Assembly (NCBI RefSeq): GCF_954871325.1 | Contig: NC_088775.1 | Span: 40,277,561 to 40,341,560 of the forward strand | Direction: 5' to 3' | DNA: 64,000 nucleotides | Origin: Gordionus sp. m RMFG-2023 | Taxonomy: Eukaryota > Nematomorpha > Gordioida > Chordodea > Parachordodidae | Shown here: piece by piece, positions 37,580 through 49,009 of the stretch | Position numbering within the stretch: the first letter of the stretch is position 1 | Layout: each line of letters starts with the position of its first letter | Made by a program: the position numbers and the translations under genes | The notes under the pieces: generated by a model | What the model was told of the DNA's origin: nothing | Database searches by the model: none | What the model saw: only the letters and a program-made list of their open reading frames with translations

Positions 37580-38219
37580 AAAGGAAAAAATGTTATTATC
37601 TTCCACAAAAGCTTTTTTTGCTTTAATTCTTACATATCTTAAATAAAAAAAGTAAACAAATTTAATTGAAATAATTTTATTCAATAAAAAATAATTTATT
37701 AACAACTATAATGCTAATACATATATATAATACATAAATAATTACAATCATTTTATAATTAAAAGTCTTGTTTTCTTTGTTCCTTTCTGTCTATAATCAT
37801 GTCTAGATCTAAAGAAAATATAAATAAATATATCAAAATATAAATAAATATATCAAAATATATCACATTACTTTCAAGTGCTTCAGATATTTTAATATTA
37901 TTTGATTGATCTAAATTAATTGAATACTTTTTATATAATAATAACTTGATAATTGACGATAAAAATATAGGATTATTGGTGTAAAGAAAAAAAAGCTATG
38001 ATCATATTGTTCAACAAATAAGATAAATTTTTAAAATTGAGTTTTTTATTCGTTATATAACTTATTCAAATTAAAATATATAGTTGGTTACATTAATTAA
38101 AAATTGTATTTATTGCAAAGTTTGATGGCTTATATGATTAAAATATATATAGATGATAAATATCTTTATAAAAAACACAAACTGATTTTTAATAAATAAA
38201 TTGTTGAATTTTAATCGTA
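37580..38219 (+). other. Tigger 3' remainder, non-coding
   Basis: The continuation of the Tigger element after the hAT insertion, AT-rich and without ORFs. It includes a small duplication tataaataaatatatcaaaa at 37825-37865. Confidence 0.6.
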
Positions 38220-38299
38220 TAATTGCGAAAAATCGGATAATTGCGAAATTTTTAAATATTTCGGTCCCAAGCTTTCGCAATTAAACGGTTTTGACTGCA

Positions 38300-38753
38300 G
38301 TGTCAAATTGATATTTAAACATTATGAGTGATATTGATATTTCATTTTTAAAACTGGATTTGATTGCAAGTAGATATAGTGAATATAATATATATGTATA
38401 TGTATTAATCTAATCTAAAAAATAAATTTGCACTTATTTAATAAAATTCAGATAGTCTTATTAATTTTCAAATAATAAAATATAATTTATATGTATTAAT
38501 ATAATTTAATAATTAAAATAACTCATTTAATAAAAATTTAGATAATCTTAGTAATTTTTAAATAATAAAATTAAATCTTTATATTATTTAATAGGATTAT
38601 AAAAGAAATCGTTTAGGGGCAATCAAGAAAATAATATTTTTAGTTCAAAAGGATATTAAGGAGCAGTTAAAAATTAATTTTTTTGCATCAAGAAGCTATT
38701 CAAATTTTTCAGGGGGCTCGAACCCCTGCGCCCCCTCCCTAATGACGCCACTG
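38300..38753 (+). mobile_element. non-autonomous hAT-type repeat ending CGCCACTG
   Basis: A diverged copy of 24510-24941, ending ATGACGCCACTG at 38753, with cagggggctcgaacccctg near the end. Its left part continues across the Tigger insertion into the sequence before 27822. No coding sequence. Confidence 0.65.
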
Positions 38754-39329
38754 ATCTTTAAAATTTAAAAGCATCGTTCATGATTGATAAAATTGGAAGA
38801 TTAATTTTTGAATCGCAATCAATTTACCACAACAATCATTCTACAACACTATACCATTTAGAAAAGGAATCGAAGTAATATAATTCAATTTCAGAAATAT
38901 TTAAATGTACATATATTTTTATTATATTAAAAGATTTAATAAAATTCTGCCTAGCTATAATTTTCTTTACTATGAAATTATATGAATAAAGGCCAAATCA
39001 AGGTTAATGCAATATATATCCCTACTGTTTTTTTAATATAGAAGAAAATATTTTTAATTAGGTTATTGGATCACATTTGAAGATTAACTTCATGATTTAA
39101 ATAAATATTTATCAAAAATTATTAGTTTAGGTAAGAAATTTAATTTTTAATTCTTAGTTATCATAAAATATTTGATAACAATGTCAAAATTAAAATAAAT
39201 ATTATTTGTTACTTGCTAATTATCATGAACATTCACATTCACATTTATATTACTTATAATTAAAATAATTTTTAGATTTTATTTATATTATAATGATAAA
39301 ATTGTCTCGTTTGTAAATATTATAATCAT
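38754..39329. other. intergenic, upstream of RPL37A
   Basis: AT-rich, no ORF or repeat recognised. It presumably contains the ribosomal gene's promoter; no TATA box can be told apart from the background. Confidence 0.4.
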
Positions 39330-39347
39330 TTCCTTACCTTTACAACT
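39330..39347 (+). promoter_or_regulatory. pyrimidine tract before the RPL37A start (TOP-like)
   Basis: The stretch tttccttacctttacaact immediately precedes the ATG. Ribosomal protein mRNAs typically begin with a C followed by pyrimidines; a start within cctta or ccttt would give a very short 5' leader of that kind. Inference only. Confidence 0.3.
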
Positions 39348-39814
39348 ATGGTTTATTTTTTAATTTATTCACAATAAAACTAGTTTTTTTTAGGGAAAAC
39401 ATACTAAGAAAGTTGGTATAACAGGAAAATATGGCACACGTTATGGTGCCTCACTCCGTAAAACCATTAAGAAGATGGAAATTACACAACATAGCAAATA
39501 TACTTGTGTCTTTTGCGGAAAAGTAATTATATTAATAATGATGAAAACATATAATTGATAAAATATGAAAAGTACCTAGGTCTCTGATTGTTTTTTGATT
39601 CCTAAATTATATATATATGTATTTAGAAAAATATGAGGCGTACTTGTGTTGGAATATGGGCATGTAAAAGTTGCAAAAAGAAAGTAGCTGGTGCAGCATA
39701 TGTGTATAGGTATATATTTTAATTAGATTTTATTTTAACTTCAATTACAGTTCAAGTGCAGCATCTAGTGTTAGGAGTGCAATTAGAAGGTTAAAAGAGT
39801 TGAAAGAATCATGA
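39348..39814 (+). CDS. RPL37A: 60S ribosomal protein eL43 (L37a)
   Basis: Four exons: 39348-39350 (the ATG alone), 39394-39522, 39627-39709 and 39751-39814. Introns are 43, 104 and 41 nt, all GT-AG. The product is 92 aa, exactly the usual length of animal eL43. After M it begins [20 protein letters not shown], then has KYTCVFCGK and [13 protein letters not shown], the two CxxC pairs that hold the structural zinc, and ends [11 protein letters not shown]. It is a structural component of the large ribosomal subunit in the cytosol. No damage is seen, so this is a live single-copy-type host gene in a transposon-rich neighbourhood. Confidence 0.97.
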
Positions 39815-40569
39815 TGTTTTGTTGAAATATTTTATATTGTTTATGATTTGTTAATTTATATTATTCTTAATATTAAATTTATTATAAAATGTAAAGTTAT
39901 TAAGTTTGATTTAAATAACATAATAAACAACTAATAATTATAAGTAATATACTTGATTCATATTCTTCAGCTTACTGGTTATTTGTAAATATATATTAAA
40001 ATAAGATATTATACCTTTCATCTTTAATATCATTTCTATTTGATAAGAAATGTTTTCATTTTGTTTGAAAATTGTTTAAAAAGATAAAAAAAAATGGTTT
40101 CTTAAATAAAATTTTATTATTTATCTGTAATATATTTTAATATAAAAGTTTGGAACATCTATCAAGCTAGGTTCTAGTTATGAATATTTTTAATATAATA
40201 GGTTCTGGTTCTTAAAATCAATATAGTTTCAAGAATTAAAGTTACAAACTATGCAAAAATTTTTTTATAACACAAATTAAATCTTTTATCCTTTGTTAAA
40301 TATCATTATAATTTTGATCCCCCTTTTTTGGAATAACACTAAAAAAATTATAACAACCCATACTATAAAATAAGCTCTAAGAGTATTAATTTATTGAAAA
40401 TTATTTGTTACAATTTTCATTTGTAGGGAATAATCATATCTAAAAATATGAATGATTTTTTTTGCACATCAGAAATTTTGTTTAGTAAATATGAAATTAC
40501 TTTATTTGGAAATGGATATGGTTATATTTTTAAAGACTAAATGTTGGTGAAATATTTTATACTTACCAC
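39815..40569. other. downstream of RPL37A, no gene
   Basis: AT-rich 3' flank. A possible polyadenylation hexamer aataaa occurs at about 39920. Nothing else recognised. Confidence 0.4.
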
Positions 40570-42886
40570 TAGGGCTGGGAACCAACATTAAAAACTCAAT
40601 ATTAACAAAATATTGTATTAAACAATATTTTCTTGTATTGGTATTGGTTTATATTAAGGCTGGGAACCAATAGTAAAAACCCAATATTAACAAAATATTG
40701 TATTGGTATTGGGTCTAAAATATTTGTATAAACAATATTTTCTTGTATTGGTATTGGTTTAAATTCAAATTACTAATTAAAAGAATAGAAATAGTGATTA
40801 TAAAACCCTTAATTTCTAATTTTAAATAAACATGGGAAAAAAAATCATGATACCATAAAATCAGGGCTAATAACCAACTCTCAAAATTTTACTGAATTCA
40901 AATTCTTTTTTTAAACTAGGAATATATTAGGTGATGTGAATATAAAAAATTTTGATTTAATCATGTATTTTTTGTATCAACAATAATAAACGTATTGATT
41001 TTGAACCATTTTATTTATCACAAAGAACATAGCAAAATAAGTAAACTAAAAATATAACATAACTGTCTATTTATACAAAATATAATGCAAAAGAATGATA
41101 TAATTTTAATATAAGAGGAAATAATTTTATGTATTTAAGAAGAATCTTGCATGCGCATCCAACTTTTTAGGCACAGGCAAGCTTGTATAGTATGCTCATC
41201 TAGTGAACAACGTTGGTCTGTTATAACATACTGTCCTTCTGAAAAAGCTCTTTCAGAGCTAGATGAGGTGGCCGGAATTGCTAGATAATCTCTGGCAATT
41301 TTTGATAATACTGGATATCTATTTTTATTTAATTTCCACCAATCTAATGGATTTGTATCATTGGAAATTGTGGCTTCATCCACGTATTTACTTATTTCTA
41401 AGTTATTATTATGAGGTTTCACCTGATAAATTTTGTCATAAAAGGACAATTTTTTGTTATTTTGTGCTTTATTTGTAAGTTTCGCTGATTTGTTATTATT
41501 TATTATATAAATATTGTATTCATTAGTAAGATATCCAATAAGAGTTTCCATATTATTATGCTTTAATAAATGACTTGATAGTTTAAATCTTGGGTCAATC
41601 ATTGTTGAAATAATAAAGAGGTGTTTATTAAAATTATAGTATTTATTAAGTTTTGTTAAGGCAGCTAAAGAAGCTGTCTTTAAAATAGCATTAGGATTAT
41701 TATTATAACTCTCCACATGCTCAAAAATACTGGTATATAAAGGAATAATTGTTGGAGTATTAGCACATGAGGCCATCTCTGTAGCAAAATTAAATGGTTC
41801 CAGAAATTCTCGGTATATTTCTATATTATTCCAGGCTAAGGCACTAATATAATTTTCTTGATTGGTATTTTGTAAATGATTGGTATATGTTGTCAAATAG
41901 GGTTTGAGCTATATTGTTCTTTTAAGCATTTGGTATGTTGAATTCCAACATGTTGGTATATCCAAAATTGGGTGAGGAAATTTTAAATGTGGATTTTTTT
42001 CAAGATATATTTTTTCGAGTTTATTAAATTTAGATATAGAAAGTTTAAAAATTTTTAAAAAATTTCTTATTTTTTTAAAGTTGTATTTAAGGGTTCCAAT
42101 GAAGCGATGACAGCCAAATGTAAAATAGGGCAAAAGCATTTGCACACATTATCAAAATTATCTTTTTGTTTTTAAATTTTTAGAAATGATAAATTATTAC
42201 TTGCATTGTCTAATGTAATGCAAAAAAAATCAATTTCAAATTTTACTTTTAATACAGAATTAAAAATATTATAAATAATAATAGAATTATGTGCTGATTT
42301 ATTTAAGATGTGTCCATAATCCTGAGGTTCCAAAATTGGGAAGTGATAATTTTTTTTTACATTTATTACAAATTGCCTTTTTTTTTTATCACAAGTAGTA
42401 TAAAATTCTCAGATTTTTGCTGTTCGTCTTTTATTCGATATTGATAATTCTTTTTGTTCATTGTCGCTATTATTATTAGTACCAACAGCATCTATATTTA
42501 TTAACTCTATTTGGTCTTCATTTATTATAATATCCATTGATAGATATCATGTAAAAAATTTACTTCCATAATAAAAATAAACTATAATTATAAATAACAA
42601 AAATATTGATATCACAGTAGTATTTGGAAGAAATAACAGATGTAATCAGTTTTTGCAGTGAAAGTAAAAAAAATACCACGATATAATTATCCACGATAAA
42701 CCCAAATAATTATGTTATTTTTAATATTGGTATTGGATAAAATTGTATTTAAACAATATATCAAAACCAATATATTTAGGTAATTGGTATTGGTTGTAAA
42801 AGCAATACCAATATTTAAATATATATTGGTTTATATTGGTATTGGTATTGTAAACCAATATTATATTGGTATTGGACCCACCCCTA
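40570..42886 (-). mobile_element. Ac-like hAT element, deletion derivative
   Basis: The ends TAGGGCTGGGAACC (40570) and, inverted, TAGGGGTGGGTCC (ending 42886) are flanked by perfect 8-bp duplications CTTACCAC at 40562-40569 and 42887-42894. Subterminal regions are dense with ttggtattgg-type repeats. The first ~85 bp of the low-coordinate end are duplicated in tandem (40570 and about 40655). It encodes a partial hAT transposase on the minus strand. Confidence 0.93.
41135..42540 (-). pseudogene. Ac-like hAT transposase, partial
   Basis: The C-terminal 253 codons (41135-41896) are open. They contain MIDPRFKLS, then NPLDWWKLNKNRYPVLSKIA, YLAIPATSSSSERAFS with the catalytic Glu, and a final CLKSWM: the classic Ac/hobo dimerisation region. 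Directly upstream, in frame after a stop, is IPTCWNSTYQMLKR (41909-42010), the usual LD-TRWNSTY motif. An N-terminal piece from MDIIINEDQIE (about 42537) follows another frame, with SNKRRTAK and ITLDNASNN, the second-Asp motif. The zinc finger and part of the core are missing. The gene is inactive. Confidence 0.85.
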
Positions 42887-42894
42887 CTTACCAC

Positions 42895-44093
42895 CAATGT
42901 GTTTATTAAGCATTGAAGTAATTTCATTTAATGAACTTCTTTCTAAACTAAATATCTGCAAATCACTGAATGGGTTGGGCCAGATCTATTTTTTTAAAAT
43001 AATATTGAGTCAGGAATAATTCTTAAAAAATTTGGGATGAGCAAGGTTGGGTTTAAATTTTTAAATATTATATTACATTGTCAAATTGATATATTTAAAA
43101 GTTCTTGCAAGAAACAAGGTGCTAATATTTTTTATTCGCACAATTTTTTTTCCTATAAATAAATTTTTGCTGGACTGATTAATAAGTTTTATTTTGGGAA
43201 ATAAGAAAATTTTGTTCTGGATCAGGTTGGGCAGGATAAATTATCTATGGGCCAAGACTTAAAAAATATGGCCTGGGGTAGATCACTATTCTAAACATCC
43301 AATTAATGTTAATACAACCTGCCAGTGTTTCTATAAGATCTTATAAATATAGGGAATTCTTTCCCTCTAATTCTATTACAGGCATTGACCAATCTTTGTG
43401 ACATACTAGTTAATGGGGGGGGGGGGGTACATCATTCATTAATTCCCCCATTTTTGGAATCAGATGGATTGCTTTATAAATTAAAAACGATGACCTTTCA
43501 AATTTTTATTTTATCCCAATAGTTATCTACTAATGGGTCCTTTATCTCCCTAGGCTATCATTTTTATGATTTTAGAGAAAAAATTTCTCAAATCATTGTG
43601 GATCCTCATAAAATTACAATTAGGTGTTATGAGCAGGGGTGTATTGTGAAGAGAGTTTAGCTTCTTGCTTTTTTTTTAAATTTTTTACCCTGCTTTTCAA
43701 ATTCTGAAGAGGGGTTGAGCCCCCTGCAAAAAAATTAATATTTTTTCAAAGGTGTTATTTAAATCCCTTTTCTCATTATTAAAGAAATAAAAATTTTTAT
43801 AGTCAAAAATCTTCTTCAAATTTTTTTATAACCATGTAAGACAAACAAAAAGTTTATTATAAATTACATCTGTTTTATTTAAAATATAGTTAGGGTCCTT
43901 TCAATAAGTAGTGATGATAAATATCTCCATTTTTAGTAGGTTTTGTGAACTCTTAAAAGGAAACCGAATTTTTCAGTGAAAATTATTATGTTTTGATCGA
44001 GGTTTAAACTTAAGTGATAGCTCAATCTTAAAAAAATATCAAGACCGATTTTCGACTGTTAGAATTTAGCCAATTTAAAAATAAAAGGGGAGG
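42895..44093. other. no gene; possible GC-block hAT relic
   Basis: 42945-43290 begins atctgcaaatcactg with gggttgggcca and ends ggcctggggtagatcact, resembling a diverged GC-block miniature hAT. A run of Gs lies at 43417-43428. 43660-43760 carries a cccctgcaaaa segment of hAT-end type. No coding sequence is recognised. Confidence 0.35.
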
Positions 44094-44101
44094 GTTCTAG
44101 G

Positions 44102-44312
44102 TAATGTTGTTAGACTGCTCGATTTGAGCCGATTTTTAAAAACAGCGAATTCTATTTTAGATAGAAAAATATTCCTTAAACCATAAAATTTCGTGAAAAT
44201 GTGTCCAACCCTTTATGGTATCTATAACCTGTTTGCGTAATATTTTTTTGAATAAAATATTGAGTGAGTCGTTTTTAAAAATCGGCTCAAATCGAGCCCT
44301 TCAACAACATTA
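44102..44312. mobile_element. 211-bp hAT MITE
   Basis: The inverted ends TAATGTTGTT share a longer internal match, ctcgatttgagccgattttt against aaaaatcggctcaaatcgag. They are flanked by perfect 8-bp duplications GTTCTAGG at 44094-44101 and 44313-44320. Non-coding. Confidence 0.92.
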
Positions 44313-44320
44313 GTTCTAGG

Positions 44321-44716
44321 TCGCAAAAAAATTATTAAAAATAAATTAAAAAATTTTTTCACAGTTAAATAAATTCATCTTTTTATTTATATGGAGTATA
44401 AAAAAAAATGTTATTTTTAGTCAATATTACTTTAAGTTCTCCAAATCCCTTTTAAAAATTTTATTCTGTGACCCTTTTTATGTTGAAGGGTTTACATCCC
44501 TAAGAATAGTACAAATTCTTTTAAATGTTTAAATAGGAATTTGAAATTTTAAATACGCAGGTTGTTAGTATAAACATTTTACTTTGAAAGAAATAATAAA
44601 TTTGGATATTTTCTTTATTAAGATCCTTATCTCATTTTTTCAATGAACCATTTTTTAAATTAATTTATGTTTAAAAAAAATCATTATGAACATGTTGACA
44701 ATAATAAAATATGTGT
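44321..44716. other. no gene seen
   Basis: AT-rich; no ORF, repeat or element end recognised. Confidence 0.4.
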
Positions 44717-44800
44717 AGGCAGCATCTACATAAAAGAAGATAAGAGGCAAACCACTTTTTCCTCTAAAAAAATTTTGCGACCCTTGGCCATGATATTTAT
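44717..44800 (+). mobile_element. end fragment of the complete hAT's family
   Basis: The sequence gcagcatctacat followed by agaggcaaacc and ctctaaaaaaattttgcgac aligns with the first ~100 bp of the hAT at 30110. There gcgtctacatgg, ggaggcaaccc and cctaaaaaaatttcgcggcc occur in the same order. Confidence 0.6.
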
Positions 44801-44974
44801 TCACACAATATGTTACTACAGAATGAAGTAGAGTTTGCTCTTAATTTTTTAAGGGGGTAGATTGAGAGGTTAAATGAAATGGGACAAAATATATTGCTGT
44901 AAAAATTATTAAATACTTCTGTATAGGCTATAATACAATATTATTGCAAATAATTGACCAATATTATAATTTTC

Positions 44975-45245
44975 CGATGTCCTCGCCTCACTACGTCGTG
45001 GCGTTATGTCATCGTTTCATATTTATTATTTATTTATCAATTTCAAAAAAAAAATAATAAAAAAATTAATATTTCCTACAAATCATTCTATTCTAAATTC
45101 AATCAACAATATTCAAGTATTCAATTCTAATAGGTTATATAAAATTTTAATTATAGTGTGCAAGTAAATTATATTATAATGAAACAAATTATATATATGT
45201 ATCTTAGATATCAAAAAATAAAAATAATATTTTCTTCAAATCATT
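44975..45245. repeat. cctcactacgtc repeat and local duplication
   Basis: 44970-45030 (aattttccgatgtcctc, cactacgtc) matches, inverted, the block at 24440-24510. 45050-45120 and 45215-45260 share caaatcattctattctaaat. Function unknown. Confidence 0.5.
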
Positions 45246-45249
45246 CTAT

Positions 45250-45730
45250 TCTAAATTCATGGAAATGGGAGATGATAGACTTGCGCCAAATGGCCTATTA
45301 GCAAGAAATAAAGCTATATTTTTCTTATTTATACGCATTTTCCGAATCGATAAAATTTTACGAAGATTGCCCAATATTTTTTGGTCAAGAAAATGGATAT
45401 ATAAATAATATCGTGAAAGAAATTCAATTACCTTAGAATTTAAATAAAAGTATATACCATTAGGATTTATTATATTGAATTCACAAAAAAGTACATTGAT
45501 TGTTAATAGTAAATTATATAGAAAAATACAATTCCAAAGAAAATCATAGAAAGTTAAAAATTCATAGACACAGTGATTTAACTACAAAATATGATGTTGG
45601 CTACCAAGAACAAAACCTTAATTCCCAAAACTTTGTTGACCCAAAATTTTACTAAAGGTAAATTGTTGATATAGACAAATTTATAAACCTTTTTAATTAG
45701 ATAATAAAAAATCTTCTTTATGAAAAACCT
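45250..45730 (+). pseudogene. unidentified coding block, copy A
   Basis: Open stretches include GDDRLAPNGLLARNK (45260), CPIFFGQENGYINNIVKEIQ (45370-45430) and, at 45536-45652, HRHSDLTTKYDVGYQEQNLN followed by SQNFVDPKF. Another copy lies inverted at 49665-50266 plus 52330-52490. Conservation follows the protein (QEQNLNSQNF versus QDQDLNSQNF), so this was once coding. Stops within make copy A inactive. The protein family is not recognised. Confidence 0.45.
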
Positions 45731-46229
45731 GGAATAAATTTATTTACGGAAATTTCTGGGAGATAAATGATCAATTTCATATTTAGAATCTTATTGTAAG
45801 GCTTACATTAATACAATATCTTCATACTTTTGGATTGTAGAGATTAAATTGATTTAAAGATAATATAAAAATACAGCAATATAATATTGATAGTAACGAT
45901 ATATTTAATAGATTTATTCAAATATCATGAAATGAATATTAATATTTAACTAGATGCCCTTAACCATATTTTGCATATTAAGTTATTTTTTTTTATATTA
46001 ACATTATTTAAATCAGATTATTCTAAGGTATAATGATATCTATTGTCAGCTTTTCAGCCCACATAAAAAAACAAACAGGGGGGCGGAAGGGTTAAAAAAT
46101 TTCAATCATTTAAGTAAATATTAATAAAAAGTTGTTCCTATTGGTTCTTATGAACTTTTTTGGATATTAAAAATTAAAATGTTCTTTTTTGGTATCATAA
46201 ACACAATTTTCTTAAAATAAATAAACTTT
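45731..46229. other. no gene seen
   Basis: AT-rich. 46075-46095 has a short ggggggcgg run of hAT-end type. Nothing else recognised. Confidence 0.35.
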
Positions 46230-46436
46230 TTTTATATATTTAAAACTACTTTGGTGGAAACGACAAGAAAGAGATTTGCCAAAGCTATCAAGATTAGCAA
46301 GAAAAAATTGGCAAATCCTGCAACTAGTGCTATTTCTGAACTAGGATTTGCTATTACTGGAAGGTTTTTAGAACAAAGAAGAACGTGTTTGAATCCAGAA
46401 AATGTTGATTCATTATTATTTTTGCATTATTAATTA
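46230..46436 (+). pseudogene. hAT transposase C-terminal fragment
   Basis: LLWWKRQERDLPKLSRLARK in one frame passes, after a frame change, to LANPATSAISELGFAITGRF and EQRRTCLNPENVDSLLFLHY, then a stop. This is the hAT dimerisation region; the catalytic Glu position is kept in SEL. The same family appears inverted at 62030-62415 (LLWWKRQGKDLSKLSRL). No termini were found. Confidence 0.8.
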
Positions 46437-46534
46437 CATTATAATTTTTTTTGCTTAATTTAGTAATTTCCTAAAACCTTATGAAATTATTTTTTATTAG
46501 ATGCTTAAAAAATTGAAAAAATGGCTATAATTAA

Positions 46535-46672
46535 ATTTTATAATAGCAGGCTTGGGTTAAATTTTTTTTATAAATAATGGGTGGGCGAGTGAAAAATTTT
46601 GGACTAATGGGCGGGCGACTTTTTTTAAACATGGGCGGGCTAAAAACCAGCCCAACGCAGACCACTAGTATG
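46535..46672. mobile_element. GC-block miniature hAT, one end
   Basis: Repeated gggcgggc motifs separated by A/T runs end in cagcccaacgcagaccacta, the right-hand terminus type of the family at 1252 and 50424. The other end is not seen. Confidence 0.5.
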
Positions 46673-46795
46673 TTATATATCATTTTTAAAAATTTTTGTC
46701 ACTCCAAATAATCCAAATAATAGTTGTTAATTTTTTAAAGATAATTTTTGATATATAAAATATAAATAAGATTGCAATAAATTAGGAAATTTAAA

Positions 46796-46987
46796 ATGGT
46801 TGAGAAAAGAAAATATAAAGAAATACATTTTAAATTAATATATATGTCTTATTTTAAAGGTTACTGGGATGCTTTAAATCTTTTACCTCGTGATAACCTA
46901 TTGTATAAATTGAAACACACAACAATCCCTAGCAAGCTTCAAATTTACAAACAATTGCTCATTTTTTATATTAATTTTTTTATTTAA
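46796..46987 (+). CDS. short ORF, unidentified
   Basis: A 63-codon ORF with MVEKRKYKEIHFKLIYMSYF and YWDALNLLPRDNLLYKLK. No relative is recognised and there is no neighbouring exon to join. It may be a fragment of an element or chance. Confidence 0.15.
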   Translation: MVEKRKYKEIHFKLIYMSYFKGYWDALNLLPRDNLLYKLKHTTIPSKLQIYKQLLIFYINFFI

Positions 46988-47229
46988 TTTATTATATAAA
47001 ATTTATAAATTATCTTTTGTTATAATTTTTTTAAATAAATGAAGTTTAAAAAAATAAATTACTCTTAATGAAGCCAGACCAAAGCTCAAGTACTTTGAGC
47101 CCCATAATGTTCTTAATTAATTTACCAAAATTAATATAAATTTAAAAACTTATGAACCATTTGGAAAATATTTATACCAATTTCTAACAGACTTCTTGAG
47201 ATTTTCTTATGACTCTTCAGAGTTTCTAT

Positions 47230-47655
47230 TTAGATGGTCCACTCTTTTGTCTTGTCATTTAAGGTAGATGTACGTAATTTTTCTTTTAATCTACTGTCGT
47301 CCGAAAAATTACATTTTTTATGCAGTTTCAATACTCTTATGTACCATTGCATGAAATTCTCACTCGAGTTCTGCTGTAATAAGTTAAATTTATTTATTAA
47401 AATGCTTTTATCTTGCACAGGTAAAAGGTAAGTTAATTTTTTAGTCACTATTTTAAGATCTAATATGTCGGTATCGGAACAAATTGATTTAATGTTGTCA
47501 AAGACCTCGTCTGACAAATTATTAAAGTATTTATTTTAATAGAGTCCGATAATGTGCTGGTCGAAAAATAACTTAATATTCTATCTAAGTAAATCTCAGT
47601 AAGTGGTCCAACCAATTTTGGAATTTTATATATTAATTCTGGTTTTATATCCATA
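47230..47655 (-). mobile_element. gag fragment of a Gypsy-like retrotransposon (fossil)
   Basis: Minus-strand reading resembles the capsid part of a Ty3/Gypsy gag: SENFMQWYIRVLKLHKKCNF and, nearer the start, LVGPLTEIYLDRIL. It is an isolated broken piece with at least one break. No LTR or pol region was found beside it. Confidence 0.5.
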
Positions 47656-48423
47656 TTTTATTAATAATTCGTATATATTAGAAATTATAACACATCATAT
47701 TTTAACAAAAATACAATGGAGCTGGATAAACTCTGAATCCTTATATACGTAAAATTTCCCGTTAAGTAGTTCAAAACGATCATATCCTTAAGGTTCCCGA
47801 ATTCAAACAAGACATCATCACTACCCAGTATCCTTGAGTAGTGCACATCACAATTATAAGTTAATTCAAATAGTATATCATAAACAGAAATTTCCTAGGG
47901 AATGTTAACGAGTTTGAAAGAAAACATAATGGAAATAACTTTAAAATGATTTTTACCTTTTTTTTTCTTCTTTATATAAAATATATTTGTTTCGTTTTAT
48001 AATTTTTTTTTATTATTCATATTTACTTTGCGAAGAGAAATAGTACTAGGTTTGGCTACATTTCTAGATAAAAAACTGACCTATAATTTATTTTAAAATT
48101 ACTTCAAACTGGTGAAATTTATGTATTTTGGCAAAATTTTTGCCTTTAAAAAATTCATTACAAATTTTAATATTTTATTAAATCTTATTTGGTGGCAATT
48201 TTTTTATTTAATAAAATGATATTCATGTCATGTTATATATATATACTAAATTTTTTTAAAAAAATCTCCAAATTTATTTTTAAAATGTGAGAAAATTTAT
48301 ATAAGCAATAAAATTAATCTAAAGTAAACATAATAATTGGTGTATTATATGTTGTTTTAATGAAATGTATATAAAAAATGGGCATGATTAAAAAACATAT
48401 CTTTTTTTTCTTCTCTTTTCTCT
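47656..48423. other. no gene seen
   Basis: AT-rich apart from 47720-47880, which is more mixed and could be 5' sequence of the gag fossil. No LTR pair can be shown. Confidence 0.35.
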
Positions 48424-48975
48424 TTAGCTTTCACCTTTTATAGTGGTAAGCTCCTTCAATATCCCTCTCGACACTATGTTATTCATACTATCTCTTTTAT
48501 CTAATTTATACTTCTTCATATTGGCTCTAATTTTATGGCCCCATTGAAGTTTTGGCCTTCCTTTACGTTTATTCGTCACTTCCAAACTCTCAACCTTATT
48601 TCCTATGTAGTTCATAGGCCTTCTCATTGTATGTCCATACCACCTAAGTCTGTTTACCATTATCTTAGTCTTAATGGGCACTACCTTTAAACTTCGCACC
48701 TTATCCTTTCTTGTTACCCCAGCAATCATCCTCAGCATTCTCATCTCCATAGTTTGTAGACTTCTCTCGTCTGATTATTTGGTTGGCCATGTTTCCGAAC
48801 TATATAGAATAGTTGGTTGTACTATGGAACTGTAGATTTTCCCTTTCAATTTGTGTGGGATACTTTTGACAAAGAGCACTCCAGATAAAGATCTCCACTT
48901 TAACCACCCTTGATTAATTTTACTCTTTATCTCTTTCTCTGTTGTGCCGTTTGTTTGTATAGTGGAGCCCAAATA
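48424..48975 (-). mobile_element. RTE-like LINE, 3' part (reverse transcriptase C-terminus)
   Basis: Two adjoining frames cover the end of a non-LTR reverse transcriptase. The first (48775-48972) has LGSTI-type GSTIQTNGTTEKEIKSKIN, WLKWRSLSGVLF and LYSSETW. The second (48424-48765) has MEMRMLRMIAGVTRKDKVR, NRLRWYGHTMRRP and KRKGRPKLQW. These motifs are typical of RTE-type LINEs. A stop and frame change separate them, and the catalytic YxDD part lies beyond the preserved sequence, so this is a 5'-truncated dead copy. A second 3' end is at 15410-15540. Confidence 0.8.
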
Positions 48976-49009
48976 TTTGCAGCTTTCAATTGCTGCAAAT
49001 ATCTTTATA

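Larger units (their letters stand above)
27822..38297 (+). mobile_element. Tigger/pogo element, split by a hAT insertion
   Basis: The inverted ends CAGTCAAAACCGTTTAATTG (27822) and caattaaacggttttgactg (ending 38297) carry further subterminal similarity (gcgaaaaatcggataattgc versus gcgaaatatcggataattgc). The left flank is TA; the right is CA. The intact relative at 24510-24540 suggests the original target was also TA, so the right copy looks mutated. A complete hAT occupies 30110-37571. Without it and its 8-bp duplication the Tigger is about 3.0 kb, normal for a full-length element. Confidence 0.85.
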
